From Sialis fuliginosa (Eukaryota; Arthropoda; Insecta; Megaloptera; Sialidae), in NCBI GenBank assembly GCA_961205875.1, contig OY540818.1, positions 19,132,761 through 19,196,760 of the forward strand: a DNA stretch of 64,000 nt, written 5' to 3'. A program made the position numbers and the translations under genes. This document shows, piece after piece, positions 23,537 to 36,240 of this stretch (position 1 is the stretch's first letter; each line of letters starts with the position of its first letter). Below the pieces are notes generated by a model that did no database searches, was not told where the DNA came from, and saw only the letters and a program-made list of their open reading frames with translations.

Positions 23537-23784
23537 TTTAGTTTATCTTAATGTTACTCCTCGTAATATTCACTGTTAAGTTATGATTGCAATAAATTGT
23601 ACGAGATTTTAATGTTACAGTGCATTGTACGATGTTATGTAATGGCGTGTACAGATTTGTTTATAAAATTAGATCAGTGCTTCCAAAACAGTGGAGTTAC
23701 GAAATTTTTTTTTACTTTTTTATACACCGGAATTCACGATTTTATTCCGCTTTCTACTAAATATTTACAGAGTGTCCACTGTTT

Positions 23785-24080
23785 TTTGAAAATAAAATTC
23801 CCTGACCATTGATTCAAAATTCCCTGACCACTAGAGGCTCGGGGGCAAGAAGTGATCGAGAGGCTCCCAGAATGTGTAAAAAAATTTGAAGGCCTTTTTT
23901 TGCTCGTCAACTGAAATTTATACACTTTTTTTTCTTCACTGACTTCTTTGATATAATAAATTCCGACTTTTCAAAAAAAAATTTATAAATTCCCTGACTT
24001 CAGAATTTTAGAGAAATTTCCTGACTTTCCCTGACCACTTTAGGCCTCCCTGACTTTCCAAAAAGTGGACACCCTTATTT
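23785..24080. repeat. CCTGACTTTCC repeat upstream of paralog C
   Basis: Second copy of the 15190-15395 family; gccccgagcctctagtgg (complement) and several attccctgac phrases are present. Its right edge is ccaaaaagtggacaccctta. Confidence 0.6.
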
Positions 24081-24856
24081 ACTTTATTAGTAGCATAAGC
24101 GGCAATACTAAAGAACTAACTAATTGTAAATATAAAATTTCTTTTGAAAATCTTAAAAAAATTCATAAACAATCAATATTTTGTTGTAATTTTGTTGCCT
24201 ACCGTTAACAAAATTTGCAATTGGTCGGCGGAATGACTCATATACGTTGTTTTTGATTAAAAAAATCAAATATAAATATAATAATTATGATATATAATTA
24301 CATTTATTATCAGGGTTTGCATACTGGTTCTCCGGGCTCAGAGTTTCTCAGAATTTCTACAAGTTTTGCAAAAAATGATGACGACTAAAAAAAAATAGAG
24401 CAGAGGGCGCAAAATTTTATGAAAGTAAAAATAAAAAGAATAAAATAAAAATAAAATAGATAAAATAAAATAAAAAAGGGTCTTCATTTACATGTCAGGG
24501 TTTACAAAAACTAAAATCTGGTCACCCTAATTACAATAATAATAATATACATATTTTAAAAGTGGTTCGCTCGAATGAAAATGTTGGAAAACACTGAAAA
24601 TAGAATAATTTATAAAGACTGTTATCACAAGTCACATTTCAGGTAAATATTAATTCTGGTTGATAATGAAAACAAACGTACTTCTTTGAGTTTACATTCA
24701 AATACAATAATTTTGAATATTTCATCATCTATTTAGAAAATGTAAAAATAAACCAGAACATAAATCTGGGATCATACCCCAGTGTTGGACTTTTGTTCAA
24801 TTCAATGTACTAAATAAGAAATATTTATTAATATAACACACGTGTACATACGATTT
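24081..24856. other. AT-rich stretch with AAATA-type simple repeat
   Basis: Low-complexity aaaataaaataa DNA at 24420-24478; otherwise nothing recognised. Confidence 0.5.
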
Positions 24857-25090
24857 TGAAATGGGAACGTCCTCAAGCCAGACCCAACCATCCGACCAAG
24901 TTTCAACAATATCGGTCCAGTGGTTCATGAGTTATGCGTGTGACAAGGATTCAGGGGACAGACGGACGGACAGACAGACAGACTAGTGTTTGTCTTGACG
25001 TGAAACGAAAAGATAAATTTAAAATTTTGTCTCAATCTGAAACGATCACAAAGCTTCTCGTATCTTTGATATTGCGAGGAAGCAATATAC
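24857..25090 (+). mobile_element. GCTTCCTCG-family repeat, 3' part
   Basis: gggaacgtcctcaagccaga, gttatgcgtgtgacaagg, a (GACA)n-like tract and the end cgatattgcgaggaagca match 58426-58640. Confidence 0.65.
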
Positions 25091-26286
25091 ATATTACTCC
25101 AAATTATCATTACTGTCTCATATAATAATTGATTTCATCACCAATTTTGAAATTGTAAAAATAAACCAGTTAAAAATACTGGAAATAATTCAAATACTTT
25201 TTTACCTTTAGGGGAAGTAAAAATAGACTTTTTGTTAATTATATTACATCGATAAAATATAAAATCAGTGTATTTATAAATTATTTTCAACAGACATGTT
25301 AATATATCTGACACTTAAAAATATTCTAAATTTAACCTTGCCCATGTCTGGAAAAAGTTTTTCGGATTATTTAACTTTTGTGATATTTTAAAACTTCCCT
25401 GTACGTACAGATTTTTCCGAGAATAAATCTCGTGTCCACCCACAGTAAATTTAATAATTTATTATTTCCTTTTTTTGCGTCTACATTTTGATGTTATATT
25501 TTTTTCAATGTTATCAAACGATTAAAGCTAATAAAATTTTAATTCGTATATTATTATAGAAAATGGATAAAAAGTTGTTGATTAGGGTAGTCGAAGGCTG
25601 CAAGATTTTGTTGTTGATACAATTTAAATTATGTTAATTAATAATAATAAAACATGATTTTTTTTGTGCACAGTACATAACCTAACCTAACCAGCTTTTA
25701 CAACAAAAATTTCCAAATAAAAATACTGCAATTGAATGGGAATTGAAATCTCTATACGAAACCCAAAACTATTTATTTTTGCCGCTTGGTGGTGCTAGGA
25801 GTATTGCTATGCTGTTGAACGATGCAAAGGAAAATAAACAAACAGCGTATTATAGAAATCAGTGTATAGATTTTGACATACTGATTTCAAAAATCTATAA
25901 AAAAAAAGTTAAGCTCTTTATTTAAAAAATTTAAAAAAAAAACTAAAACCTGGAGAACGGTCTAAGATACAAATCTGCGGTTTGAAAATTTCAATTTTTC
26001 ACGTAATTTTATATAAATTAGACACCAACAAATTTTAGTAAAAATTCATGTATAGAAATTTGCCATAGAAAAAAAACTGAACGGAGACACGATTCAGGAA
26101 TGGAGATTGCTACTGTGCCTGTCAGTGCAGAACTAAACAAACATTAAGTCTGTGTTGATTACATATTATATACTATGTAGAAATGAGAATTATATTTTTT
26201 TATTCATATTCATTATTTTTATTTAAAAATTTACGTGCATTTCTTTTAAATTCTATGATCATTAATTTTTATATTTAGAATCTGGC
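25091..26286. other. AT-rich intergenic stretch
   Basis: No gene seen. About 25868-26060 (ggagaacggtctaagataca, aatctgcggtttgaaa) is an old, decayed relative of the hAT-like hairpin arms. Confidence 0.4.
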
Positions 26287-26294
26287 ACTGAATC

Positions 26295-27388
26295 CAGTGG
26301 CGAAGCGTCCATGGAAGCAGGGGAAGCAGTGCTTCCCTTACTTTATGAATAAATGAATACAAATCTGTGTTTTCAGTTAATAAATAATTTAAAAATATTA
26401 TTAGAATATTCATCTTTATGCGCAACTCAAATATGTTAACCAAAAATCAAAAATAGCATTTATATATTAATTTAGACGTTCAATTATAAAACTATAATAC
26501 CTCTACGTCTTATTTTCTTGTATTTTAGTCGATATTTGTATGATGAATTGAAGTTTCCTGTAGGAAATTTCACTAAAAAATTTAGAATTTTGGATTTCGT
26601 TAAAAGTATGTTTATTGTATAGAAAATGACGTGAAAAGTTGTTTGTTTCAAACCGCAGGTCTGTATCTCAAATCGTTCTCGAGATATAGCCTCTCAAAGT
26701 TTTAGTTTTTTCAAATTTTTGGAGAAAAAAGGCCATAACTTTTAAACGTGTGGTCGGAATTGATTTTAGTTGACGGATTTGAAATCAGCGTGTCAAAATC
26801 TATATAATGACATGTATAATACCTTAAAACTCGGAAAAAAAAATTTCGCGAAAAATCGAAAAAATTCAAAGGGGTATACCTTAAAAAAATGTCGATTTTT
26901 GACGAAAATCTTTTTGTCGGATTTTAAAGTATTATACATGTCATTATATAGATTTTAACACGCTGATTTCAAATCCGTTAACTAAAATCAATTCCGACCA
27001 CGCGTTCAAAAGTTATGGCCTTTTTTCTCCAAAAATTTGAAAAAACTAAAACTTTGAGAGGCTATATCTCGAGAACGATTTGAGATACAGACCTGCGGTT
27101 TGAAACAAACAACTTTTCACGTCATTTTCTATACAATAAACATACTTTTAACGAAATCAAAAATTATAAATTTTTTAGTGAAATTTCCTGCAGTGAACTT
27201 CAACTCATCATACAAATATCGACTAAAATATAAAAAAAATAAGACGTAGAATCATTTAAATATATAAAAATTTATTTAAAAAAGTAAAATCTTGAACTTA
27301 AGCTGTTTCATAACTAGTTTTTGTTAATAGGAGGGAGAGGATTGACAAAATATGCTTCCCTTATTAAAAATTTCACGCCTCGCCACTG
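26295..27388. mobile_element. hAT-like non-autonomous element with giant hairpin, copy 2
   Basis: Ends CAGTGGCGAAGCG and CGCCTCGCCACTG, with flanking actgaatc and gctgaatc (8 bp, one mismatch). It is inverted relative to copy 1. The hairpin spans about 26508-27248, with the mirrored MTDLKSACQN frame at its centre. Confidence 0.8.
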
Positions 27389-27581
27389 GCTGAATCCTTA
27401 GCTAACATCGTCACAGATTTCAATACGCAGTCGCGTTTTAATGAGGTGACCTATTTTCTTTACTGATGTGTGGTCTGGGACCAGTACCTATGTCAAGTAT
27501 ATGAACTTTTACCTTTTTATAGTTAATATTCATGCTACCCATTATTTTTGTTCGTATGCTACAATTATTGTGTAAGGGGTT

Positions 27582-28968
27582 TAAAATATATACTAATTTA
27601 AAATTATTTAGTGTGTGTAATAAAGAGGTTTAACATTTTTTTAATTTTCATACATTTTCTAATATTATTCCGATTTTCTTTTGTTTGGTCTATTCATGAT
27701 AACTCTAATTATTCGAGAAATACATTAAAATAAATTATATACTAATTTATAATTATTTAGTGTGTGTAATAAAGAGGTTTGACATGTTTTAATTTTCATA
27801 CATTTTCTAATATCAATTTATTCCGATTTTCTTTTGTTTGGTCTATTCATGATAACTGTTTTTATTCGAGAAATACATTAAAATAAATTATATATTAATT
27901 TTAAATTATTTAATGTGTGTGATAAAGAGGTTTGACATGTTTTAATTTTCATACATTTTCTAATATCAATTTATTCCGATTTTCTTTTGTTTGGTCTATT
28001 CATGATAACTGTATTTATTCGAAAAATACATTAAAATAAATTATATATTAATTTAAAATTATTTAATGTGTTTGATAAAGAGGTTTGACATTTTTTAATT
28101 TTCATACATTTTCTAATATCAATTTATTCCGATTTTCTTTTGTTTGGTCTATTCATGATAACTGTATTTATTCGAAAAATACATTAAAATAAATTATATA
28201 TTAATTTAAAATTATTTAATGTGTTTGATAAAGAGGTTTGACATTTTTTAATTTTCATACATTTTCTAATATCAATTTATTCCGATTTTCTTTTGTTTGG
28301 TCTATTCATGATAACTGTATTTATTCGAAAAATACATTAAAATAAATTATATATTAATTTAAAATTATTTAATGTGTTTGATAAAGAGGTTTGACATTTT
28401 TTAATTTTCATACATTTTCTAATATCAATTTATTCCGATTTTCTTTTGTTTGGTCTATTCATGATAACTGTATTTATTCGAAAAATACATTAAAATAAAT
28501 TATATATTAATTTAAAATTATTTAATGTGTTTGATAAAGAGGTTTGACATTTTTTAATTTTCATACATTTTCTAATATCAATTTATTCCGATTTTCTTTT
28601 GTTTGGTCTATTCATGATAACTGTATTTACTCGAGAAATACATTAAAATAAATTATATATTAATTTAAAATTATTTAATGTGTTTGATAAAGAGGTTTGA
28701 CATTTTTTAATTTTCATATATACATTTTCTAATATCAATTTATTCCGATTTTCTTTTGTTTGGTCTATTCATGATAACTGTATTTACTCGAGAAATACAT
28801 TAAAATAAATTATATATTAATTTTAAATTATTTAATGTGTGTGATAAAGAGGTTTGACATTTTTTAATTTTCATATATACATTTTCTAATATCAATTTAT
28901 TCCGATTTTCTTTTGTTTGGTCTATTCATGATAACTGTATTTACTCGAGAAATACATTAAAATAAATG
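27582..28968 (+). repeat. Satellite-like tandem repeat, 153-bp unit, about 9 copies
   Basis: AAAGAGGTTT recurs at 27622, 27771, 27924, 28077, 28230, 28383, 28536, 28689 and 28846. Periods are 149, then 153 six times, then 157. Central units are virtually identical and edge units diverge, as expected for unequal exchange. The last two units carry a 4-bp ATAT insertion. About 80% AT by eye; no reading frame. Confidence 0.97.
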
Positions 28969-29087
28969 GTAAATTAATAAAAACAATATGTTTATGTAAT
29001 TAAATTCCTTGCATTGTCAGCTTTCATTTGGTACCCTACTCGATATCAGCGTTAAAAAAAATTAAAACTCAATTATTGGCTCTTTAC

Positions 29088-29330
29088 TATTGCTTCCTCG
29101 CAATATCGAAGATACGAGAAGCTTTGTGATCGTTTTATAATGAGACAAAAAATTGTTCTCAAAAAAATTTTAAATTGATCTTTTCAGGTCAAGATAAACA
29201 CGTTCCGTGTCCGTCTGTCTGTGTATATGTATGCATAACTCATGACATTAGATTTTTCAAAGTCCCACAAAAATCGGTTCAGCAGTTTTCGATTCATATC
29301 ATAAAAAACAAACACATATAGAGAAAATTT
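29088..29330 (-). mobile_element. GCTTCCTCG-family repeat, diverged inverted copy
   Basis: gcttcctcgcaatatcgaag, ttccgtgtccgtctgtctg and gcataactcatgaca match the family in reverse orientation. It then runs into a common cagcagttttcgattcatat tail. Confidence 0.6.
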
Positions 29331-31009
29331 CTCTCAAAACTATCAAAATAGATAATTACTTATAAAACGTATTTGCTCATTGTTTAGTTTATTATATAAA
29401 CATTTCTATATCTAAAATCCAACCATAATTTATGAACAATACTAACATTAACTGAATCCTCCCCGAGGCCATCTAAAATCTACATAGTTCTATCGGAATT
29501 ACTTATTTTTCATTCGTATACACTTGTTCTGGTTCATTCTACGCCGTTAAAATATTAGAATAGATTTAAATTTCGTTTAAGTTGTAATCCTGTTCTCGTA
29601 GATAATCTCAGCTGGGCGTCGGCTTAATCGTTAGCTTTTGTTTTACTGGAATCTCATTTTAATTCAGCATCAGGTGCCCTTGTACATGCATTTTTATTAT
29701 TGTTGTTTTTTGTTAGATGGAGCTTTGTTTGTACCCACTGCAATACAGATGTTGTTGCACGTAAATTAATGTATTATAATTTATTAAAATATGCATAATC
29801 AATATTAATTTTCTATTGGTTGGTTGTATGTATTCAATTATCGTTGTATTGTAAAATAGGCAGTAGCTATTTCCAATGTTAACAGTAAACTTTATTTTAC
29901 AAGAATACTTTATATAAAATATCAATACAGTAGAACCTCGTTAGTACAATACATAAATAAATAAATAGGTTGAAAGCAATCATAATCAATTTCGATATTT
30001 TACCTTCTTTGGAAGTGAAATGTTTCTTTATATTTCAATTTTCAATCAATATATTTCAAAATATTAAATTGTTAAAATGTATCAAAAAACATTCAATGTT
30101 TCGACAAAATATTTGAAAGAGACGTGATCATAGTGACGTAAATTAATAATATATTGAAATCATAAATTATATCATGGAAACAAAACACGACTTGATAAAG
30201 ATTTTTTTAGTTTTTTGATGTTAAATCTTAGCTTTTCATAAAAAATTAATAGCCACGAATTTCCACAGAGAAATTGGTGAAAACTGCATTGAAATCGGTT
30301 CAGTAATTCATTAAATCTATAAGCCTCATACAAACCGAACAACGGTTATCGGATTTGATTTTACTTGATGGATTCGAAATCAGCGTGTTAAAACCTATCA
30401 AATTCGACAAAAAAAATTGGTCAAAAATCTTCTATTTTTCGCGAAAAATTTATCTTCGGTTTTAACTAAAAAAATTCAAGAACTAGGTGAAACAAAAATA
30501 GTAGATGATTATTGTCTCGATTCTACACTGTACATGGGGGCCCAAATTCAAATTTACCCATAAAGCTACAACGCGCCACCTAATTTTTTTTTTGTAACAA
30601 ATAATTACTTAAAAAACGAGTTAGTTCCCAACACAAAAGATTCTCTCCAAAAATTCACCTATTACACACTATTAAACTGCACATTTCATTGGACTAAATA
30701 CATCTCCCCCCCCCCCCTGCAAAGGCAAACAGTATCACAGTGAATACCCTCATCGCATTGATTAAACCACGAATAAAGACCGGATGTGATTTGACTCGTA
30801 ATGGCCCTACGTTGGGTTAATGTAGCAAGAATATGCGATAATCTTTCCCTTATTCATTTATTATGTTTGCTGAAAGGAAAACTCAGCTCTGATATGAAAG
30901 TTTAATGTCCCAAACGTTGATAGGACGCTTTAAAAATATCTAAAATATTGTCCTCATTTAATTTTACTCGTTTTGTCATATCAAAATTGAGTAGCAACAG
31001 AACAAAAAT
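29331..31009. other. Intergenic stretch, partly single-copy
   Basis: 29500-29665 and 30720-30860 are GC-richer islands (ctcagctgggcgtcggcttaa; cggatgtgatttgactcg). 30340-30480 is a decayed hAT-hairpin fragment (cgaaatcagcgtgttaaaac). 30708-30717 is a C run. No gene seen. Confidence 0.35.
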
Positions 31010-31320
31010 GGATAAATCTGTTTTTGATATGATAATATAATAATTAATAAATAAATTATACTAATAATTAGTTTAAATGTCCACCATTTTGACACCTATT
31101 GGCCTCATGTCATCAAATCACGCTGTAAGACAGTTAAATGTATATAGATTAATATACAGAAATGGTAGTAATCAAATATCAACACATATTTCTAATTCAG
31201 TACATTTAATTAAAAAATTCCCATTACTAGGGGGTCCTTGCCAAGACTGGTGCCACTACCTTATTGCTATACTGAATATTTGACTAGAGCGAGACCGGCT
31301 CGATAGTCTGGATCGACCCT
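31010..31320 (+). repeat. GGTACTGG MITE half plus flank, duplicated in inverse at 38741-39035
   Basis: The MITE part (accattttgacacctattgg through ccaagactggtgccactacc) is followed by unique flank tgactagagcgagaccggct. Both parts recur inverted at 38741-39035. Confidence 0.75.
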
Positions 31321-31339
31321 AAGATGTTTTTAATGAGTT

Positions 31340-32130
31340 TTAAATTGTTAAGGAGGCAGACCCACTTAGAGTTTTGAAAAAATCTATTTTTTTTTTGCAT
31401 TTTAGAATATTTCAAAAGTATTCTCTGAAAATTTCAGACAAATGTCCTGGAATAGACGATTTAGTGTAAGTTCAAAAAAAAAATTTTTATCTGCATGCAA
31501 TTCGTACTCAAAACTTTAAACGCGTTTTTCTCGAAATCATGTTTTCGAAGTCGGTGATCACTGTAACTTGAGAACGGCTTTGCCGATCGGTTTGAAATTT
31601 TTCTCACTTATTCTATACATAATTGTCCTCCGGATGAACGAAGGATTTCTTTTTGGACGAGTATTATTTTTAATAAAGAACTTTGACTTTCAACATCTGC
31701 CATTTTGTGAAAATTCAATATTTTTCAAATCCCTTCGTCCATCCGGAGCATTATGTCATTAGCTAATGATCCCTTTTGTTTTTATTTCAGATGATCTAGT
31801 GACGAGCAGCAGTGATCATGGCAAAACACTTTTTTTTTTTACCCTCCCAAATTTGCTGTATCCCACTTATTTTTTAATATTTTGCCATAAAAAAATTACA
31901 ATGTTTTCTGTAAATGCATATCTTTCATGTGGACAAACATTTGTTATTAATTATTTTAATGCGTGGCCAAAAAAAATTCTAAAAAAGAGCTGCAGTGACT
32001 TATTTAAATTTTTTAAATATTTTGCCATAAAAAAATTATAATGTTTTCTGTAAATATGTGGAAAAACATTTGTTATTAATTATTTTAATACGTGGCCAAA
32101 AAAAATCCTAAAAAAGCCCCCCCTTAATGT
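31340..32130 (+). repeat. Unnamed repeat related to the intron 2 MITE of paralog C
   Basis: 31680-31960 matches 21870-22150 closely (cccttcgtccatccggagca, tagtgacgagcagcagtgat). The part from 31860 is itself partly duplicated (tgccataaaaaaattacaat at about 31880; ttgccataaaaaaattataa at about 32020). Confidence 0.6.
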
Positions 32131-32149
32131 TTAAAAGATTGACTTTTCA

Positions 32150-32445
32150 TTCCTGTTTATTAAAAATTTCATCCGCTACATTATTCCTGAATGCATCTAA
32201 TTTTTACGACGCATATTAACGCTAGCCGAAGAGATTATTTTGCCGGATAACGAATCAAGCTGTATCGGCGCCCGCCGCCGCCGTTAGTATGTTTGGCCGG
32301 ATGCACAGCCATGTTATTGGGCTATTGACTGGAAGTAGATAAGAATAACATTCCATTACCTCACAATGCACGTATGAATGTGGTTTATCCCTAATTATTA
32401 TCTCGGTGACGATGTTTTATACACACGTATTTCGTTTAGGGTATA
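32150..32445. other. GC-richer single-copy island
   Basis: ggcgcccgccgccgccg at 32268-32284 and gtttggccggatgcacagcc stand out from the AT-rich surroundings. No reading frame of note and no second copy noticed. Candidate conserved regulatory DNA. Confidence 0.35.
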
Positions 32446-32784
32446 GGCTAGTTATAAAGTCAATATAAAATATAATTTTTTTATTAAATAAATAATAGAA
32501 ATAACCAAAAAAAATTAGTAGAGATTGGAAAAATAGTTTTTCAACTATTGCGTAAAAATGCATTTATTGTAATTTTTATTACATATCTCCACCGTTTTCA
32601 GAAAACTGGTTTGATTGAACACAATTTGAAATCAATTACCTTTCCAACAATTTGCGACACTTTTTACTGCTTCGTTTGCACTAATTATTATCAAATCGTA
32701 AAAAAAAACTATTTACCAACTATTTTCCGAAAAAAATTCAACTAGCAACTAGTTATTAGGGTCCCATAATATGTACTATGGGCT

Positions 32785-32985
32785 TCAGAAGTTGTCTGCC
32801 ACCGTAAAGATCAGAATCGCTTACAACTGGTTCGACAATATTAAAACAAACATCATCGGTTATCTTTTTTCTAGGGCGGAGCTTATATAGTTACATCATT
32901 TTAAATAAAAACACAAATATACGTCCATTTCATTAATTATTTTTATATCAAGTTTAAAATACTGAAATTCGGAATATCAAATATT
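32785..32985 (-). mobile_element. Decayed CAGTCGCCTGCA MITE fragment
   Basis: tctgccaccgtaaagatcag, tcgcttacaac, aaacatcatcggttatct and ctgaaattcggaatatcaaa match the family in reverse. The terminal repeats are gone. Confidence 0.55.
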
Positions 32986-33602
32986 TATTTATACAATTTT
33001 TAATATATAAAATAAGGGCTACAATATATTAAAAAAACATTATTTATAATATTAAAAATATTATTTGGATACTTATCAAAGAATTTTTAATAAAAAAAGT
33101 CCTTTAATAATTATTAAAGCACAAAATTTAAATTTTCAGATTAAAAGGCTTCGACTAATTATAATAATTTGAAATTTTAATACGTAAGACTAGACTATGT
33201 AACAAACATTTTAAGACCAACCGGAAGTCTGTGCGATTTGTAATTTCAGAGTTCTATGTCACCAAACAAAAGGCGTTTTTTTAAATCAATTTTGTTGCTA
33301 ATGACTTTTACATCATCCTGTACAATGCATATTATATAATATTATATTACGTGTTACACATGTGTACAGATAAGGGTTATTTGTTTTAATACTTTTATGA
33401 GCAAGGAAATAAAAATTTAGTGCGCTTTGTTGGTACGTGGAGCAGATAAATTATAAAGGGTTGCTTGATGGTGCATATCGATTATCTCCTATATTGTTTT
33501 TTTTTTGTCGTAAACTATATGCATAAATGTCATGTTCTATTTAGAATATTATTAAATAGGTACTGATTATGTAACTTTCTAGGATACTATTGTTAATCAA
33601 TG
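32986..33602. other. AT-rich intergenic stretch
   Basis: Nothing recognised. Confidence 0.35.
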
Positions 33603-33604
33603 TA

Positions 33605-33998
33605 CAGTCGCCTGCATTAATGGTCTTGCAGTTTGTATTCATTTTCGTTTATCATAAACTTAGTAGGCTCCTCCCATTTGTGCAATTATAATATTTAAAT
33701 TATTTCTTCATGTATCAAACAAAGACAGATATTTAGAAATTCATTTGCTAGATAAAGAACTACTCTTCGTTTATAATAGGTACTCATATATATTTGTGCA
33801 ATTAAATTATTATGTAATCTATTGAAAATTGTATACACGTAAATTTTGTGGTAATAAATATTTGATATTCCGAATTTTAGTATTTAAATATATTGAACTT
33901 GATAGAAAAAGATAACCGACGATGTTTGTCTTTAAATTTGGAATCTGTTGTAAGCGATTCTAGCCTTTAGGGTGCCAGACGAGTTCTGCAGGCGACTG
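33605..33998. mobile_element. Tc1/mariner-like MITE (CAGTCGCCTGCA), copy 2
   Basis: Complete TIRs and a TA duplication (33603-33604 and 33999-34000); collinear with copies 1 and 3. Confidence 0.85.
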
Positions 33999-34000
33999 TA

Positions 34001-34912
34001 CAATGTAAAAATTTTGTAACAAACAACAGACAAAAACTATGGTTATGACTTATCAAATACAAATCCCCTAACCATAAAAATTGTAAGAGTTTAGACTTAC
34101 ACGTCCTAAAGACATGGACGTTTAGACTTAAGTCAATATCTTTAGGACTCCGATGATGATAGCATTGCTATTGAAACACGTGTAAGTCTTACAATTTTTA
34201 TAGTTAAAAAATTTGTTTTTACGACTATTATTTCTTCCGGCTTTTACGTGAGAACTACTGAACCGATTTTGATGAAACTTACACTGTTAGAAAGCTTAAG
34301 ATCCTAGATTTAGTTAAGACTTAATGACTAAGATTATTGGCCTGTTTTATAGAAGAGAGAAACACAATTTATATTTTCTAAAATAAAGGAATATGATTTC
34401 ATAAAGCAAAAAAAAAACTATTTTCTTGACTTTAATTTAATTTTAAAATGAAAATAATAATCAAGTGATTTTTTTTAAACCACAGCACATTAGAACTTGT
34501 TTACCCATGCAATTTATTCTACGTGAAAAATGTAACGTTCCCCCGTAAAAACAGCTTCGGTTAGCTTTTTTCAGAGGTTTGCAGAATCCAATACCATTAA
34601 ACAAGCGAAAAAAAGGTCGTCCGCTAAAAAAAACCGCAGATAACTAAATGAACAAAAATTACTCTCAGATTTTCTAGAAGGTTAGTCGACAAACCACAGC
34701 ACACTATTGAATCTTGCGGGATTTAATTTCCAGGAATCTGATTGGTCAAACTAATAGTTGGAGATAAATTTATGTTTGTGAAACCAGGTATTAATATAAT
34801 TAATTAACAAGCTTGGGTTGGGGTGAGACAATTTTAGGTCCACACAATCAACTTCCCAACATGGTATGATTATAAACACTGATTATTTATTGTTTCCATA
34901 TAGTTTATGATG
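34001..34912. other. Intergenic stretch with minor repeat traces
   Basis: 34077-34200 carries a loose inverted pair (gtaagagtttagacttacac and cacgtgtaagtcttac). 34245-34275 has the ctgaaccgattttgatgaaa phrase. No gene. Confidence 0.35.
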
Positions 34913-35453
34913 AAAAATTTTAATGAAATTGGTCAGAAATAAAACTCGCCTTTGTATTATGAATATTAGTTTTCTAATATCCTAATGTCAATAATTTAAC
35001 ACGCATTTTTAGAGTAACTAATTTGACAATTTGAATTAAATTGCATTTGTTTCCAAAATAAAGTATTTAAAATTCAAATTTTGAGGGTGGTTTCCGCCTT
35101 TCACCCCTTCTATGGCTGTTTAGGCACGTATTACAAAAAAAGATACTGACATACATTTTTCATTATTTGTATTGTAGAATATTTATGCTGAGTTTCAAGT
35201 AAATTTGACCAAAAAAAAGAATTTTTACCCCCATAGGGGTTGAATTTCGAAAAATCCTTTCTTTCAGATCATATTCACGTCAAGACGCTTCGATTGGCAC
35301 CCCAACGAAGTCAATAGCATTTTTTACTTTCGAGATTTCGTGCACGTAAAAACACACACTTTCTGAAAATAGTGTAAATATACTATAGTGACTTTCAAAC
35401 ATATTTTATTTTGATTTTCGGACCGATTACAATAACTTCTTAATGGGAAGTTA
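34913..35453 (-). repeat. Unnamed ~560-bp dispersed repeat (copy 2)
   Basis: Inverted counterpart of 1168-1750. Confidence 0.7.
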
Positions 35454-35469
35454 AAAATATTATTATGCT

Positions 35470-35765
35470 ATTTTCATGGAACCAATCGACCACGTAAATT
35501 GAGGGATTACTGTATGTGGATATGTGTGTGGGATGAGGGGAAGGGTGTATTCGTGAATAATGAAGACCCATTTAATGTGAAAGTGCTATTCATTACGCCG
35601 CGTCTGAATTTATTCAAGGAGTCGTTTCACTTTCTCGCTACACGGGAGAGTTACATTTAACGAGACGAACGAGCGCTATCTTACCGACTTCCGGAATGTG
35701 GACCTACTTGTTCTAGCCATGAAAATACAAATTCATGAAAGAGCATATGACTACACCTTTTCCAA
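35470..35765. other. GC-richer single-copy island
   Basis: Includes cattacgccgcgtctgaatt and ttaacgagacgaacgagcg. No second copy and no reading frame of note. Confidence 0.3.
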
Positions 35766-35795
35766 TTGTATTTCAGAAAGCGTCAATATGCATGA

Positions 35796-36240
35796 TGCCT
35801 AATTTTTAAAAACTATTTTATGATGATCTTACGTGTCTCCTATTTCCAAAAAAATACTTATTTCTGCAGAAAATAAAGGTTTAATCACAAAAATTGACCC
35901 TTTTAAAACTAATGTTGAATTTGACGCCAAAACGCTCGCAGGTGTCATGGCGCATTTTTGACGTCACACCTATGTAAACACAATAATAAATCCTTGTTCC
36001 ATCGCTAACGTTTCTCGGTTTTAGTTTTGGTAACACAAAACTGAGCAAATTGATAATTTAAAACCACAGAATAATTTATAAACAGTGCAGATATTAATGA
36101 AACAAAAATGACGTTTACGTAGCCGTGACGTCATCCACTCTGACTGGTGTTTTATCAAACATGGCGGATTGCTGTATTTTGCGTTTTTATTTTAACAAAA
36201 ATCATATTAATCTCGCTTTTAATATAAAAATAATAATCTG
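35796..36240 (-). repeat. TGACGTCA-bearing repeat, third copy (inverted)
   Basis: gcatttttgacgtcacacc and agccgtgacgtcatccac mirror the copies in paralogs B and C. Confidence 0.75.

Noticed and set aside
27582..28968. Regular repeats as a possible CRISPR array
   Set aside because: Units are directly adjacent 153-bp monomers with no unique spacers, in a eukaryotic sequence.
31766..32041. Exon-like peptide DDLVTSSSDHGKT after a splice-acceptor-like tttttatttcag
   Set aside because: The same stretch occurs in the MITE at 21838-22246 as repeat DNA, and the frame continues as low-complexity Phe/Lys sequence.
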